Below are positions 18,734-27,901 of a DNA stretch of 36,798 bases, one piece after another. Position numbers and translations under genes: made by a program. This DNA is from Roseibium sp. GTDB taxonomy: Bacteria > Pseudomonadota > Alphaproteobacteria > Rhizobiales > Stappiaceae. The stretch spans positions 1-36,798 of the forward strand of contig NZ_JAILWL010000006.1 of assembly GCF_025698965.1 (NCBI RefSeq), read 5' to 3'. The notes beneath the pieces were generated by a model. It was not told the origin of the DNA. It saw nothing but the letters and a program-made list of their open reading frames with translations, and searched no databases. Each line of letters starts with the position of its first letter. Position 1 is the stretch's first letter.

Positions 18734-19294
18734 ATGAGCGAAACGCGCGAACCGGCCCAATGGCACGGTACGACGATCATGATGGTGCGCAAAGGCGGCA
18801 AGGTCGTCATTGCCGGCGACGGACAGGTGTCCCTCGGCCAGACGGTGATCAAACATTCCGCCCGTAAGGTGCGGCCACTGGCCAAGGGTGAGGTGATCGC
18901 CGGATTTGCCGGTGCAACTGCTGATGCTTTCACGTTGTTTGAACGTCTGGAAGCAAAGCTCGAACAGTATCCAGGTCAGCTGATGCGAGCCTGTGTCGAA
19001 CTTGCAAAGGACTGGCGGACGGATCGGTATCTGCGCCGTCTTGAAGCCATGATGCTTGTGGCTGACAAGAATGTATCCCTCGTCCTGACCGGTACGGGCG
19101 ATGTGCTTGAGCCGGAAGGCGGCGTCATGGGCATCGGATCCGGCGGCAATTACGCATTGGCGGCAGGTCGGGCCCTGGTGGACACTGACTATGATGCCGA
19201 AACAATCGCCCGCAAGGCGATGGCAGTTGCGGCTGAGATCTGTGTTTATACCAATGACAGCGTCACGGTCGAAACGCTCGATACCGTCGAGTAG
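18734..19294 (+). CDS. hslV: ATP-dependent protease subunit HslV (ClpQ)
   Basis: Proteasome-like threonine peptidase that forms a double hexamer and degrades proteins unfolded by HslU. Length is 186 residues. The segment HGTTI near residues 11-15 aligns with the N-terminal Thr of E. coli HslV, so a 12-residue propeptide is probably removed to expose the catalytic Thr at 13. The following [21 protein letters not shown] and [16 protein letters not shown] are family hallmarks. AAGAGG precedes the ATG. Its partner hslU follows after one intervening GNAT gene; all three should be co-transcribed from the RpoH promoter. Confidence 0.98.
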   Translation: MSETREPAQWHGTTIMMVRKGGKVVIAGDGQVSLGQTVIKHSARKVRPLAKGEVIAGFAGATADAFTLFERLEAKLEQYPGQLMRACVELAKDWRTDRYLRRLEAMMLVADKNVSLVLTGTGDVLEPEGGVMGIGSGGNYALAAGRALVDTDYDAETIARKAMAVAAEICVYTNDSVTVETLDTVE

Positions 19295-19300
19295 ACAGCC

Positions 19301-19819
19301 ATGATTTCGTTCCGCCCTGTTCTGGAGGAAGATCTCGAATTGCTTGCCGCTTGGATGCAAGAGCCGCATTGGCGTGAGTGGTGGGGAAATCCGGAAACGG
19401 AATTACGGAACATCGAGGAGAAAGTGGCGGGACGTGACAGTACCCGTCCCTACATCTTTCAGAAGGATGGTGTCGACAAGGGCTACATTCAGGTCTGGTT
19501 CGTCAGGGACCAGCAGAATTCGGACTATGTGAACGAATGTCCGTGGTTGACCCTGCTGCCCTCCGATGCGGTCGGAGTGGACCTGTCGATCGGACTGCCC
19601 GAGGATCTGTCGTCCGGTCTTGGTACGCAAGTTCTCAGGGCCTTTGTCCGAAAACTTCTCAACGAAGGGTACTCCAGGATCCTGATAGATCCTGACCCGA
19701 AAAACAAACGCGCTGTCAGGTGTTACCGCAAAGTCGGGTTTGAGGTAATCCCCGAACTTGTGGGAAAAACAGACGATAGTTTGCTAATGGAATTCATCAA
19801 TACGGAAGGCGTGTCTTAA
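19301..19819 (+). CDS. GNAT-family acetyltransferase, AAC(6')-like, inside the hslVU operon
   Basis: Predicted acetyl-CoA-dependent N-acetyltransferase of 172 residues. The N-terminal RPVLEEDLELLAAWMQEPHWREWWG and the C-terminal DPDPKNKRAVRCYRKVGFEV resemble the aminoglycoside 6'-N-acetyltransferase and siderophore-acetylase branch of GNATs. The acetyl-CoA loop region is LPEDLSSGLGTQVLRAFVR. Resemblance to AAC(6') does not prove resistance; the substrate is unknown. It starts 6 bases after the hslV stop and ends 3 bases before hslU, so it is translated with the protease. I recall the same arrangement in other Hyphomicrobiales, which would argue for a conserved role. Confidence 0.85.
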   Translation: MISFRPVLEEDLELLAAWMQEPHWREWWGNPETELRNIEEKVAGRDSTRPYIFQKDGVDKGYIQVWFVRDQQNSDYVNECPWLTLLPSDAVGVDLSIGLPEDLSSGLGTQVLRAFVRKLLNEGYSRILIDPDPKNKRAVRCYRKVGFEVIPELVGKTDDSLLMEFINTEGVS

Positions 19820-19822
19820 ACA

Positions 19823-21127
19823 ATGACCGATTTTTCTCCGCGTGAGATCGTTTCTGAACTCGACCGCTATATCGTTGGCCAGAAGGATGCCAAGCGCGCG
19901 GTCGCGATTGCCCTGCGCAATCGCTGGCGCCGGCAGCAGCTGGAAGGCCAGATGCGTGAAGAGGTTCTGCCGAAAAACATCCTTATGATCGGGCCGACAG
20001 GGGTCGGCAAAACCGAGATTTCCCGCCGCCTGGCCAAGCTGGCCAATGCCCCCTTCACCAAGGTCGAAGCCACCAAGTTCACCGAGGTCGGATATGTCGG
20101 CCGCGACGTTGAACAGATTGTCCGGGATCTCGTGGAAGCCGGTATTACACTGGTCCGGGATCAGAAACGCGAAGCAGTGAAAGCCAAGGCCCATGTTCTG
20201 GCCGAAGAACGTGTACTTGATGCACTGGTCGGATCGAACGCGAGCCCGGCGACCCGGGACAGTTTCCGGACCAAGCTGCGCAATGGCGAGATGGACGACA
20301 AGGAGATCGAGGTCGAGGTTCGCGCCCAGGCGCAGATGCCGAGTTTCGACTTGCCCGGAATGCCCGGGGCCAGCGTTGGCGTTATGAATGTCTCCGATCT
20401 GCTCGGCAAGGCTTTCGGCGGCCAGACCAAGACCAAGCGAACGACTGTGATCGAATCTTACGAGCTCCTGATCAACGAGGAGTCCGACAAGCTTCTGGAC
20501 GAGGACAAGGTGGTCGAGGAAGCCATTTCCCTGGTTGAAAACTCCGGCATCGTCTTTCTCGACGAGATCGACAAGATCTGCGCTCGGGAAGGCCGGGCGG
20601 GAGCGGATGTCTCGCGTGAAGGTGTTCAACGCGATTTGCTTCCCCTGATCGAGGGAACGGTGGTCTCCACGAAGCATGGTCCGGTCAAGACCGACCATAT
20701 CCTGTTTATCGCCTCCGGAGCGTTTCACGTTGCAAAGCCATCGGATCTTCTGCCGGAGCTTCAGGGCCGCCTGCCGATCAGGGTCGAATTACGTGCCTTG
20801 AACAAGGATGACTTCAAGGCGATCCTGACGGAGCCGGAAGCCAGCCTGATCAAGCAGTATATAGCATTGATGGAAACCGAATCGGTCGGTCTTGCCTTTA
20901 CAGAGGACGCAATTGAGGAAATTGCGTCGGTGGCCGTCGATCTCAACGCATCTGTGGAGAATATCGGTGCCCGGCGTCTGCAGACCGTGATGGAACGGAT
21001 CCTTGACGAGATTTCCTTTACGGCACCTGACCGGGCCGGAGAAACGATTGAAATCACCGCCGATTTTGTCCGGGAGAATATTGGCGATCTGGCGAAGAAC
21101 GTCGATCTTTCCAAGTTTATTCTCTGA
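19823..21127 (+). CDS. hslU: ATP-dependent protease ATPase subunit HslU (ClpY)
   Basis: AAA+ unfoldase that feeds substrates into HslV. Length is 434 residues. Walker A is GPTGVGKTE (57-65), the pore loop is GYVG in [13 protein letters not shown], and Walker B is [10 protein letters not shown]. The I-domain region (about 110-230) carries the charged insertion typical of HslU. The sensor region [11 protein letters not shown] is intact, and the C-terminus DLSKFIL is the tail that docks into HslV. It follows the GNAT gene by 3 bases. Confidence 0.99.
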   Translation: MTDFSPREIVSELDRYIVGQKDAKRAVAIALRNRWRRQQLEGQMREEVLPKNILMIGPTGVGKTEISRRLAKLANAPFTKVEATKFTEVGYVGRDVEQIVRDLVEAGITLVRDQKREAVKAKAHVLAEERVLDALVGSNASPATRDSFRTKLRNGEMDDKEIEVEVRAQAQMPSFDLPGMPGASVGVMNVSDLLGKAFGGQTKTKRTTVIESYELLINEESDKLLDEDKVVEEAISLVENSGIVFLDEIDKICAREGRAGADVSREGVQRDLLPLIEGTVVSTKHGPVKTDHILFIASGAFHVAKPSDLLPELQGRLPIRVELRALNKDDFKAILTEPEASLIKQYIALMETESVGLAFTEDAIEEIASVAVDLNASVENIGARRLQTVMERILDEISFTAPDRAGETIEITADFVRENIGDLAKNVDLSKFIL

Positions 21128-21137
21128 TACGACCGGT

Positions 21138-21167
21138 ATCGCGAGCGGCAATTTAGCCGCTTGCGAT
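21138..21167 (+). other. 12-bp hairpin between hslU and the UspA gene
   Basis: ATCGCGAGCGGC and GCCGCTTGCGAT (one G-T wobble) pair around a 6-base loop, 10 bases after the hslU stop. There is no T-tract. It probably marks the 3' end of the hslVU transcript. It buries a possible ATG at 21166, which supports the downstream start for the next gene. Confidence 0.5.
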
Positions 21168-21195
21168 GCGTGCGTACCGATGGCAGCATGCGCCC

Positions 21196-21690
21196 ATGGT
21201 AGCTATTCGAAAAAGTAACGAGGAAGGCCACCGCCGGAAGTTTCTGGTTGTGGTCGATGAGACGCCCGAATGTGACCGGGCGATCGTTTATGCCGCCAAG
21301 CGGGCGGCACGCACCGGGGGCGTTGTCACACTGTTGTTCATCATCGCTCCGGGCGACTTCCAGCATTGGCTGGGAGTTGAGGACATCATGAGGGCTGAAG
21401 CCCAGGAAGAAGCTGAGGCTACGCTCGCCAAGGCTTCCGAACGCATTCGTTCTGTTGCGCGGACTGAGCCTGAAACAGTGGTGAGGGAAGGGTCGGCGGC
21501 TGAAGAAATCATGGAGTTGATCGAGGCGGATGCCGATATCGCGATCCTGGTTCTGGCAGCCAGCACAGGGTCGGAAGGGCCGGGTCCCCTTGTCTCCTCC
21601 ATTGCGGGAAAGGCTGCAGGAACGTTCCCGATTCCCGTAACCATCGTGCCGGGCAATCTGGATGATGATTCAATTTCAGCCCTAGCATAA
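21196..21690 (+). CDS. Universal stress protein (UspA family)
   Basis: Single Usp domain of about 164 residues. The first strand KFLVVVDETPECDRAIVYAAKRA carries the start of the Usp fold; ADIAILVLAAST is the later strand, and the nucleotide-loop region (STGSEGPGPLVSSIAGKAA, then PIPVTIVPG) fits only loosely the ATP-binding G-2x-G-9x-G(S/T) motif, so ATP binding is uncertain. An ATG at 21166 would add 10 residues but lies in a hairpin; neither start has a clear ribosome binding site. Role in stress is inferred from family only. It follows the HslUV operon and precedes nfuA. Confidence 0.85.
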   Translation: MVAIRKSNEEGHRRKFLVVVDETPECDRAIVYAAKRAARTGGVVTLLFIIAPGDFQHWLGVEDIMRAEAQEEAEATLAKASERIRSVARTEPETVVREGSAAEEIMELIEADADIAILVLAASTGSEGPGPLVSSIAGKAAGTFPIPVTIVPGNLDDDSISALA

Positions 21691-21736
21691 GAACGCATGG
21701 AACTCAGTGGTCCCGGCTTGACCGGCCTGGATCTGC

Positions 21737-21779
21737 ACCTATCTAGTTTTTAACTGTTCCAAACTGCTGAAAGATAGGT
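21737..21779. repeat. 8-bp inverted repeat upstream of nfuA
   Basis: ACCTATCT (21737-21744) and AGATAGGT (21772-21779) are perfect inverted copies 27 bases apart, about 90 bases upstream of nfuA. They could be operator half-sites or a loose hairpin. They do not match the iron-control element ICE or a classical Fur box. Confidence 0.3.
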
Positions 21780-21868
21780 TAGAAGGATCCATCGGTGTTT
21801 TGCGATGAGGGAGACGCGCAAGGCACGCAGTCAATTGGACGCGTTGTTGAGACGCAAGGACAAAGACA

Positions 21869-22426
21869 ATGTTCATTCAAACGGAAGCTACTCCGAATCC
21901 GGCCACGCTGAAGTTTCTGCCGGGCCGGGTGGTCCTGCCGGAAGGCACATATGATTTCCGCTCGAAAGTGGATTCAGGCGCTTCGCCGCTTGCTGAAAAA
22001 CTGTTCGAAGTGCCAGGCGTTGTTGCCGTGTTCTTCGGTCATGATTTTATCACGGTGACGAAAGACGAAACCGACTGGCAGCACATGAAGCCGGCAATAC
22101 TTGGCGTCATCATGGAGCAGTTCATGTCCGGGCAGCCGGTCATGGCGGCAGGCGAGTCGGAAGACATTGAGGAAGGTGAATTCTTCGAAGAAAGCGACAC
22201 GGAGACGGTCAATACGATCAAGGAACTCCTGGAAACGCGCGTTCGTCCTGCTGTCGCTCAGGATGGTGGTGACATCACTTTCAAGGGGTTCAAGGAAGGT
22301 GTTGTCTATCTTTCCATGCGCGGTGCCTGCGCAGGATGCCCTTCTTCCACGGCGACGCTGCAGCACGGTATTCAGAACCTCCTGCGCCACTTCGTGCCGG
22401 AAGTCGAGGAAGTCCGCCCGATCTGA
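21869..22426 (+). CDS. NfuA/NifU-type Fe-S cluster carrier
   Basis: Carries and delivers [4Fe-4S] clusters to apoproteins. Length is 185 residues with two domains: an N-terminal Nfu_N domain (MFIQTEATPNPATLKFLPGR, about 1-90) as in mitochondrial NFU1, and a C-terminal NifU domain (about 105-180). The ligand motif CAGCPSS (C-x-x-C) is intact. This NFU1 type differs from E. coli NfuA, whose N-terminal domain is a degenerate A-type scaffold. MiaB, encoded downstream, is an Fe-S enzyme of the kind such carriers serve. A strong terminator follows. Confidence 0.95.
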   Translation: MFIQTEATPNPATLKFLPGRVVLPEGTYDFRSKVDSGASPLAEKLFEVPGVVAVFFGHDFITVTKDETDWQHMKPAILGVIMEQFMSGQPVMAAGESEDIEEGEFFEESDTETVNTIKELLETRVRPAVAQDGGDITFKGFKEGVVYLSMRGACAGCPSSTATLQHGIQNLLRHFVPEVEEVRPI

Positions 22427-22448
22427 TCGGATTTTCATATTCTTGAAC

Positions 22449-22475
22449 AAAGCCCGGCGGAATTGCCGGGCTTTT
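22449..22475 (+). terminator. Intrinsic terminator of nfuA
   Basis: AAAGCCCGGC and GCCGGGCTTT form a perfect 10-bp stem with a 6-base loop, ending in TTTT. It starts 22 bases after the nfuA stop and separates nfuA from the tsaB operon. Confidence 0.85.
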
Positions 22476-22602
22476 AATATTTCGGCCCTGCTTTCTCTGT
22501 GGAAGGCAAGCCCCCCATTCGACGTAGGTCCAAAGCTCGGCTCGACTTGAGGCGCGCGTCGCGGTAGTGGCAATAGGTCACTTGCGAGTTCAAAAATCCG
22601 AA

Positions 22603-23280
22603 ATGCGCGTTCTTGCCATCGATACAGCTCTTGCCAATTGTGCCGCCGCGGTCCTCGACAACGGCGAGGACACCGCTTGCTTTGAAGCATTTGGTGAGGA
22701 AATCGGCCGGGGACATGCGGAACGCCTGATGGATATGATCGGCGAAGTCATGGCTGAATCGTCGACGGCGTTTTCGGATCTGGATCGCGTGGCGGTCACC
22801 GTCGGTCCCGGCAGTTTCACCGGTCTGCGCGTCGGTCTGGCCGTTGCGCGTGGCTTCGGTCTTGTGCTCGGAAAACCTGTCGTTGGGATAACCACGCTTG
22901 CTGCCATAGCAAGGTCATCTGCCCCGGGAGATGCCGGAGCACCGTTGCTCGTCGCGCTGACTGGCAAGGGTGAAGAAGTGTATTGTCAGGAATTCACCGC
23001 GTCCGGGGACCCAATGGACGAAGCCGGGGTCCGGACATTGACAGATCTTGCAGCGACCTTGCCTCAGCGCATAAGGTTGGCAGGGTCGGCAGCCGAAAGA
23101 GTTGCCGAGGCACTGGATGTAAAGTCAGAACAGATTTTGTCGCACAGCGGCTATCCGGGCATTCGGGATGTTGCCGAACTTGGATTGACCGCTGACCCGG
23201 CAATTTCATCTCCCTCGCCGCTCTATCTGCGGCCGCCCGACGCGACGCCGCAGACCAAGGGAAGGATCGAACGGCAATGA
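22603..23280 (+). CDS. tsaB: tRNA threonylcarbamoyladenosine synthesis protein TsaB (YeaZ)
   Basis: Partner of TsaD in making the t6A37 modification on tRNAs that read ANN codons. It has the ASKHA fold: the N-terminal strand MRVLAIDTALANCAAAV, the helix EEIGRGHAERLMDMIGEV, and the signature VTVGPGSFTGLRVGLAVARGF are intact. Length is 225 residues. The frame extends to a GTG at 22567, but the ATG at 22603 gives the standard start; no strong ribosome binding site is seen for either. The stop overlaps the rimI start by 4 bases (ATGA), showing translational coupling. Confidence 0.95.
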   Translation: MRVLAIDTALANCAAAVLDNGEDTACFEAFGEEIGRGHAERLMDMIGEVMAESSTAFSDLDRVAVTVGPGSFTGLRVGLAVARGFGLVLGKPVVGITTLAAIARSSAPGDAGAPLLVALTGKGEEVYCQEFTASGDPMDEAGVRTLTDLAATLPQRIRLAGSAAERVAEALDVKSEQILSHSGYPGIRDVAELGLTADPAISSPSPLYLRPPDATPQTKGRIERQ

Positions 23281-23765
23281 GTTTCTGGTGGTTCTGGACC
23301 CAGCCGCCGGTCGTTGAAGAGGCGTTGGACGAAGATCTGCCAAAGATTGCCGAAATCCAGTCCTCCTCTTTCAAGCACAGTTGGAATGTGGATGAGTTGG
23401 CCCGCATGAAGGCACAGGACGGTGTCATCATGCTGGTGGCCCGCCGTGCAAGCCCTTATGGGACGCGTGCACCGCTTGGTTTTGTCATCTTGAGAACGGC
23501 AGCCGACGAGGCGGAAGTGATCACGATCGCAGTCCACCCCCGCCAACGCGGCCGCGGTATCGGCAAGAAGCTCATGGAAGCCGGACTTTTCCGACTTTAT
23601 GCGGAGCGATGTGATCATTTGTTTCTGGAAGTGGATGCGTCCAATGAGGCCGCGCTTCTGCTTTACCGCGGGTTGGGTTTCAAAGAAGTTGGGAAGCGCA
23701 AGGGCTATTACAGCGACAGTGGAGGAGATGGTACGGCGCTTGTCATGCGCATCGATCTTCGCTAA
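23277..23765 (+). CDS. rimI: Ribosomal protein alanine N-acetyltransferase RimI (GNAT)
   Basis: GNAT enzyme that acetylates the N-terminal alanine of ribosomal protein bS18 in E. coli. The acetyl-CoA loop is RQRGRGIGKKLM (near residue 88), preceded by EVITIAVHP, and LEVDASNEAALLLYRGLGFKEVGKRKGYY is the typical C-terminal signature. Length is 162 residues; the N-terminus (SFWWFWTQPPVVEEAL) is a short extension of about 10 residues. It overlaps tsaB by 4 bases, a classic tsaB-rimI pair. Confidence 0.92.
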   Translation: MSFWWFWTQPPVVEEALDEDLPKIAEIQSSSFKHSWNVDELARMKAQDGVIMLVARRASPYGTRAPLGFVILRTAADEAEVITIAVHPRQRGRGIGKKLMEAGLFRLYAERCDHLFLEVDASNEAALLLYRGLGFKEVGKRKGYYSDSGGDGTALVMRIDLR

Positions 23766-23810
23766 GCGCTTTAGGGCAATTTCTGACAACAAGCACCGGA
23801 CGGCGTTTCA

Positions 23811-24260
23811 ATGGTGGAAGATCGGCAATCATCGCTAGTGGATCTGTGTATTGCAAAGGGCATGCGCATGACCGAGCAGCGACGTGTCATCGCCTCAGTG
23901 ATTGAAAAGGCTTCAGAAGAGCACCCGGACGTCGAAGAATTGTATCGCCGGTCTGTCGCGATCGATCCGGGGATCTCCATTTCCACCGTCTATCGTACTG
24001 TGAAGCTGTTTGAAGATGCCGGCATGATCGAGCGTCATGACTTCCGCGATGGCAGGTCGCGCTATGAAACCGTTCCCGACGAGCATCATGACCATCTGAT
24101 AGACCTGCGCAGCGGCCAGGTTATTGAGTTCCGTAACGAGGAAATTGAGGCGCTTCAGGAATTCATTGCCAGGAAACTGGGATACAAGCTGGTCGATCAC
24201 AGGCTTGAACTCTATGGTGTGCCACTCGATCCATCGAAGGACAAAAAGGACGATGGCTGA
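23811..24260 (+). CDS. fur: Fur-family metalloregulator (Fur/Mur type)
   Basis: Metal-dependent DNA-binding repressor of 149 residues. The winged helix includes GMRMTEQRRVIASVIE, DVEELYRR and ISISTVYRTVKLFEDAGMIERHDF; the metal motif DEHHDHLIDL is intact, as is the C-terminal metal/dimer segment YKLVDHRLELYG. There is no C-terminal CxxC structural zinc site. It is not Irr, since the heme regulatory motif is absent. In many alphaproteobacteria this Fur copy is a manganese sensor (Mur), so its metal cannot be decided here. It sits between rimI and plsC and overlaps plsC by 8 bases. Confidence 0.93.
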   Translation: MVEDRQSSLVDLCIAKGMRMTEQRRVIASVIEKASEEHPDVEELYRRSVAIDPGISISTVYRTVKLFEDAGMIERHDFRDGRSRYETVPDEHHDHLIDLRSGQVIEFRNEEIEALQEFIARKLGYKLVDHRLELYGVPLDPSKDKKDDG

Positions 24261-25137
24261 GATCAAGGCCGGTTTCATCATCTTTGTTCTGACCATTGTT
24301 TCACTGGTCCTCATTCCACTGCAGTGGATTGCGATAAAACTTCGACTTCCGATCCAGAAAAAACTGCCGCATGTCTGGCATCTGATCGCGACCCGCCTCG
24401 TCGGGATACGCATTCAACAAATCGGTCAGCCTACAGTCGACAGGCCCGTACTCATCGCCTGCAATCATGCGTCCTGGGTCGACATCACCGTCATTGGCTC
24501 TTTGATGCCCCTGTCATTCATCGCCAAGTCGGAAGTCTCGGGATGGCCGATATTCGGACTTTTCGCAAAACTGCAACGCACTGTCTTTGTGAACAGAACC
24601 AAACGGTCCGAAACAGCACAGGTTGCCGACGCCATTGCGGAGCGCATGGCAGAAGGGGACGCAATGGTGCTGTTTGCGGAGGGAACATCGAATGACGGCA
24701 ACTGCGTTCTTCCGTTTCGTTCAGCCCTCCTTGGAGCTGCAACCAGGGCGGTCGGCCAGGAAAACGGATCGAATGTCTGGGTACAGCCTCTGTCCATCGC
24801 CTATCAGGGTTTTTACGGTCTGCCGATGGGCAGGGCTCATCGCCCCCATGTCGCCTGGTATGGCGACATGGAACTGGCCGGACATTTGTGGGGCATATTC
24901 ACCCGCGGAGCGCTTGATGTCGTTATCCGCTGGGGGGAACCGGTTCTTGTCGACCGCTCCACTGATCGAAAGGCTCTTACCCGTCGATTGGAGGCCGAGG
25001 TAAGGGCCATGACCGTTGCATCGCTGCTGAAAAAGCCTGTCGAGAAGCCGGAATCCGTCGAGGGCGGAGATTCAGGTGATTTCGAATCACCGGAGTTCTT
25101 CTCAAACGAGGAAAAAACCGTTAAAGCTGGCGCCTGA
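24253..25137 (+). CDS. plsC: 1-acyl-sn-glycerol-3-phosphate acyltransferase (PlsC family)
   Basis: Adds the second acyl chain to lysophosphatidic acid to form phosphatidic acid at the inner membrane. The N-terminal hydrophobic segment [20 protein letters not shown] (about residues 6-25) should anchor it. The catalytic HX4D motif is NHASWVD, followed by FVNRTKRSE and FAEGTSND blocks. Length is 294 residues. The frame is open far upstream inside fur; the ATG at 24253 overlaps the fur stop by 8 bases and gives the natural membrane-anchor start. The C-terminus is a non-conserved acidic tail. Some family members acylate ornithine lipids (OlsA), so the substrate is not certain. Confidence 0.9.
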   Translation: MAEIKAGFIIFVLTIVSLVLIPLQWIAIKLRLPIQKKLPHVWHLIATRLVGIRIQQIGQPTVDRPVLIACNHASWVDITVIGSLMPLSFIAKSEVSGWPIFGLFAKLQRTVFVNRTKRSETAQVADAIAERMAEGDAMVLFAEGTSNDGNCVLPFRSALLGAATRAVGQENGSNVWVQPLSIAYQGFYGLPMGRAHRPHVAWYGDMELAGHLWGIFTRGALDVVIRWGEPVLVDRSTDRKALTRRLEAEVRAMTVASLLKKPVEKPESVEGGDSGDFESPEFFSNEEKTVKAGA

Positions 25138-25264
25138 ATTTGGAATACTGCCGCCAGTAAAGGCTGTGCACGAAACGAGGCGCAAGACGGACAAGAAAGA
25201 ACACCGTCGCCAGGGCACTCGATATCAGGACAACACGGCCGCAAAGAACGGCCATGAGGAGCGA

Positions 25265-26740
25265 ATGACAAGCCGCCCGGAAGCAGAACAGGAAACGACC
25301 CCGTCAGCCGTTGCCTTGAAAGAAAATAAAGCCAAAGAGAGCGGCGCCAACACCCGCAAGGTGTTTGTGCGCACCTATGGCTGCCAGATGAACGTTTACG
25401 ACAGTGAACGCATGACCGACGTGTTGGCCCCAGAAGGGTTTCAGTCGACGGACGACATGGAAGACGCCGATCTGGTCATTCTCAATACCTGCCATATTCG
25501 CGAAAAGGCTGCCGAAAAGGTTTATTCGGAACTGGGCCGTATTCGGAAGGTGAAGGAAGAACGTGCCCGATCCGGCAGGGAGATGATGGTCGGTGTTGCT
25601 GGCTGTGTTGCTCAGGCGGAAGGTGAGGAAATCTCCCGGCGAGCACCGATTGTCGATCTGGTTGTCGGTCCGCAGAGCTATCATCAGCTGCCCTCGCTTC
25701 TGGACAAGGCGCGACAGGGAACGAAGATCGTCGAAACCGAATTCGATATCGATGCGAAGTTCAATCATCTGTCGGAACGTGCGGAAAAACCGGTTCGGAA
25801 GCGTCCGCCCGCGGCTTTTCTGACGGTGCAGGAAGGGTGCGATAAATTCTGCACTTTCTGCGTTGTGCCCTATACCCGCGGTGCTGAAGTATCCCGTTCG
25901 GTGGAGCAGATCGTCAGCGAAGCCGAAACAATGGCTTCTGGCGGAGTTCGCGAAGTCACGTTGTTGGGTCAGAACGTCAACGCCTATCACGGCGAAGCAT
26001 CCGATGGAGCTACCTGGGGCCTTGGGCAATTGTTAAGGCGGCTTGCCGAGATCGAAGGCCTTGACCGGCTGCGCTATACGACAAGTCACCCCCGCGACAT
26101 GGATGATGATCTCATTGAGGCGCATCGGGATTTGAAAAGCCTGATGCCTTACCTGCATCTGCCTGTACAATCCGGGTCCGACAAGATCTTGAAATCGATG
26201 AACCGGCGTCATACTCGCGACGATTATTTCCGGCTGCTCGATCGTATCCGCGAAGCATCCCCTGATATTGCGCTCTCAGGTGACTTTATCGTGGGTTTCC
26301 CGGGGGAAACGGATCAGGATTTTGAAGATACGATGGATCTGATCCGGCGTGTCGGCTACGGCTCCGCGTTTTCCTTCAAATACAGCCAGCGTCCCGGAAC
26401 GCCGGGTGCTACAATGGATGACCAGGTGCCTGAAGATGTGAAGTCCGCGAGGCTGGCAGAATTGCAGGCGCTGGTGAGCGACCAGCAGAAGGCCTTCAAT
26501 GCCTCCAGGCTGGGCATGACTTGTGACGTCCTTTTGGAAAAGAAGGGCCGGAACGCAGGGCAGCTGGTCGGCAAATCACCCTGGTTACAACCGGTGCAGA
26601 TTGATGCGCCGGAACATATGATCGGCAGCATACAAGCGGTGGAAATCGTCAAGATCGGATCTAATTCGCTGTTCGGGAGGCTGAATGCCGGGCAAGATGA
26701 TACTGCTATTTCCGGGGCCATCCCGGCCTCGGCGGTCTAA
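25265..26740 (+). CDS. miaB: tRNA-2-methylthio-N6-dimethylallyladenosine synthase MiaB
   Basis: Radical-SAM methylthiotransferase that adds the 2-methylthio group at i6A37 of tRNAs reading UNN codons. The three N-terminal cluster cysteines are in YGCQMN, NTCHIRE and AGCVAQAEG; the radical-SAM triad is [10 protein letters not shown]-terminal TRAM domain follows from about residue 415. Length is 491 residues. The frame is open to 25076, but the ATG at 25265 has GAGGAG just upstream and gives a protein with a variable 30-residue lead before [13 protein letters not shown]. It is transcribed with phoH, 12 bases downstream. Confidence 0.97.
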   Translation: MTSRPEAEQETTPSAVALKENKAKESGANTRKVFVRTYGCQMNVYDSERMTDVLAPEGFQSTDDMEDADLVILNTCHIREKAAEKVYSELGRIRKVKEERARSGREMMVGVAGCVAQAEGEEISRRAPIVDLVVGPQSYHQLPSLLDKARQGTKIVETEFDIDAKFNHLSERAEKPVRKRPPAAFLTVQEGCDKFCTFCVVPYTRGAEVSRSVEQIVSEAETMASGGVREVTLLGQNVNAYHGEASDGATWGLGQLLRRLAEIEGLDRLRYTTSHPRDMDDDLIEAHRDLKSLMPYLHLPVQSGSDKILKSMNRRHTRDDYFRLLDRIREASPDIALSGDFIVGFPGETDQDFEDTMDLIRRVGYGSAFSFKYSQRPGTPGATMDDQVPEDVKSARLAELQALVSDQQKAFNASRLGMTCDVLLEKKGRNAGQLVGKSPWLQPVQIDAPEHMIGSIQAVEIVKIGSNSLFGRLNAGQDDTAISGAIPASAV

Positions 26741-26755
26741 AGGAGACGTCATTTG
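26741..26755 (+). promoter_or_regulatory. Ribosome binding site that fixes a TTG start for phoH
   Basis: AAGGAG (26740-26745; its first base is the last base of the miaB stop codon) is followed by a 7-base spacer and TTG. It is the best ribosome binding site near this frame, which argues for the rarer start codon. Confidence 0.7.
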
Positions 26756-27886
26756 ACGCGCGACAGCCAATCTTCTTCCCGTAAGTCTTCGGACCAATCC
26801 GGTCCTGCCGCTTCTGCATCTGACATGACCCATATTGTCCTGGCATTTGAAGACAACCGGTTGATTGGTGACCTGTTCGGGCAGTTTGACCAGAACCTGG
26901 CGCTGATCGAACAGCGCCTTGGGGTCGATGCCATTGCTCGGGGCAATCAGGTCACGTTGAAAGGACCGCAGGCCGGTTGTGCTCAGGCACGCACCGCGCT
27001 TGAGGCTCTTTACCAGCGTCTGCTGCAGGGACAGGAAATCCACCCCGGCGATGTTGACGGGGCCCTGCGCATGGCTGCTGCGGCCGAAGCCCAGTTGCCG
27101 CTGCCGACATTGGAGCCAAAATCCCGACTGGCATTTGCGCAGATTGCCACGCGTCGCAAAACGATTGTGGCCCGGACGCCAACGCAGGACGCCTATATCC
27201 GGTCCATGGACCGGGCCGACCTGATCTTCGGCACCGGACCTGCGGGAACCGGTAAAACGTTTCTGGCGGTCGCCTATGCCGCAGCCCTGCTGGAACGTGG
27301 TGATGTTGCACGGCTCATCCTGTCCCGGCCGGCGGTTGAAGCCGGCGAACGCCTGGGCTTTCTGCCGGGTGAAATGAAGGACAAGGTCGATCCCTATCTG
27401 CGCCCGATTTACGACGCTCTCTATGAGATGATGCCGGCGGAGAAAGTGGATCGCGGATTGCAGTCCGGTATGATCGAAGTCGCGCCTCTTGCGTTTATGC
27501 GCGGACGTACCCTGTCGAATGCCGTGGTTCTGCTCGACGAAGCGCAGAACACGACGTCGATGCAGATGAAAATGTTCCTGACGCGCCTTGGCGACGGCTC
27601 GAAAATGATTGTCACCGGTGATCCGAGCCAGATTGACCTGCCAGCAGGCCAGAAGTCGGGTCTCAGAGAGGCTTTGGGGCTTCTGACGGACATTCCGGCT
27701 GTGGCGCATATCCGTTTCAACGAGACGGATGTTGTCCGTCACGAGCTGGTTGGACGCATCGTGACCGCATATGACAATGCGTCGCGGGAGGAATCCGAAG
27801 CCCGCGAACGCCGGTATGCCGAACGCCAACCGGAAGCGGATCAGGGGGGCAATCCCCCGCGCAGCCGGAAAGCCGCAGCCCAATGA
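26753..27886 (+). CDS. phoH: PhoH-like ATPase (YbeZ)
   Basis: P-loop ATPase genetically linked to the ribosome-maturation endonuclease YbeY. The N-terminal part (about 24-110) has a KH-like fold signature (HIVLAFEDNRLIGDLFGQFDQN); Walker A is GPAGTGKTFLAV (about residue 160) and Walker B is VVLLDEAQNT. Length is 377 residues. The start is TTG: AAGGAG lies 7 bases upstream of it, whereas the first ATG, 23 codons in, has no ribosome binding site. ybeY starts 15 bases after the stop. Confidence 0.95.
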   Translation: MTRDSQSSSRKSSDQSGPAASASDMTHIVLAFEDNRLIGDLFGQFDQNLALIEQRLGVDAIARGNQVTLKGPQAGCAQARTALEALYQRLLQGQEIHPGDVDGALRMAAAAEAQLPLPTLEPKSRLAFAQIATRRKTIVARTPTQDAYIRSMDRADLIFGTGPAGTGKTFLAVAYAAALLERGDVARLILSRPAVEAGERLGFLPGEMKDKVDPYLRPIYDALYEMMPAEKVDRGLQSGMIEVAPLAFMRGRTLSNAVVLLDEAQNTTSMQMKMFLTRLGDGSKMIVTGDPSQIDLPAGQKSGLREALGLLTDIPAVAHIRFNETDVVRHELVGRIVTAYDNASREESEARERRYAERQPEADQGGNPPRSRKAAAQ

Positions 27887-27901
27887 ACAACGTGAAACCC
27901 G

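Noticed and set aside
17903-19369. 488-codon open frame on the minus strand
   Set aside because: It runs antisense across the FMN reductase and hslV, both well-conserved genes, and its translation is low-complexity His/Arg/Gln-rich with no recognisable domain. Long antisense frames are common with this codon usage.
19301-19819. Calling the GNAT gene an aminoglycoside-resistance gene
   Set aside because: Only general AAC(6')-like features are visible, and its place in the hslVU operon argues for a housekeeping role.
26585-27883. 432-codon minus-strand frame antisense to miaB and phoH
   Set aside because: It covers two clear genes on the other strand and lacks any domain signature.
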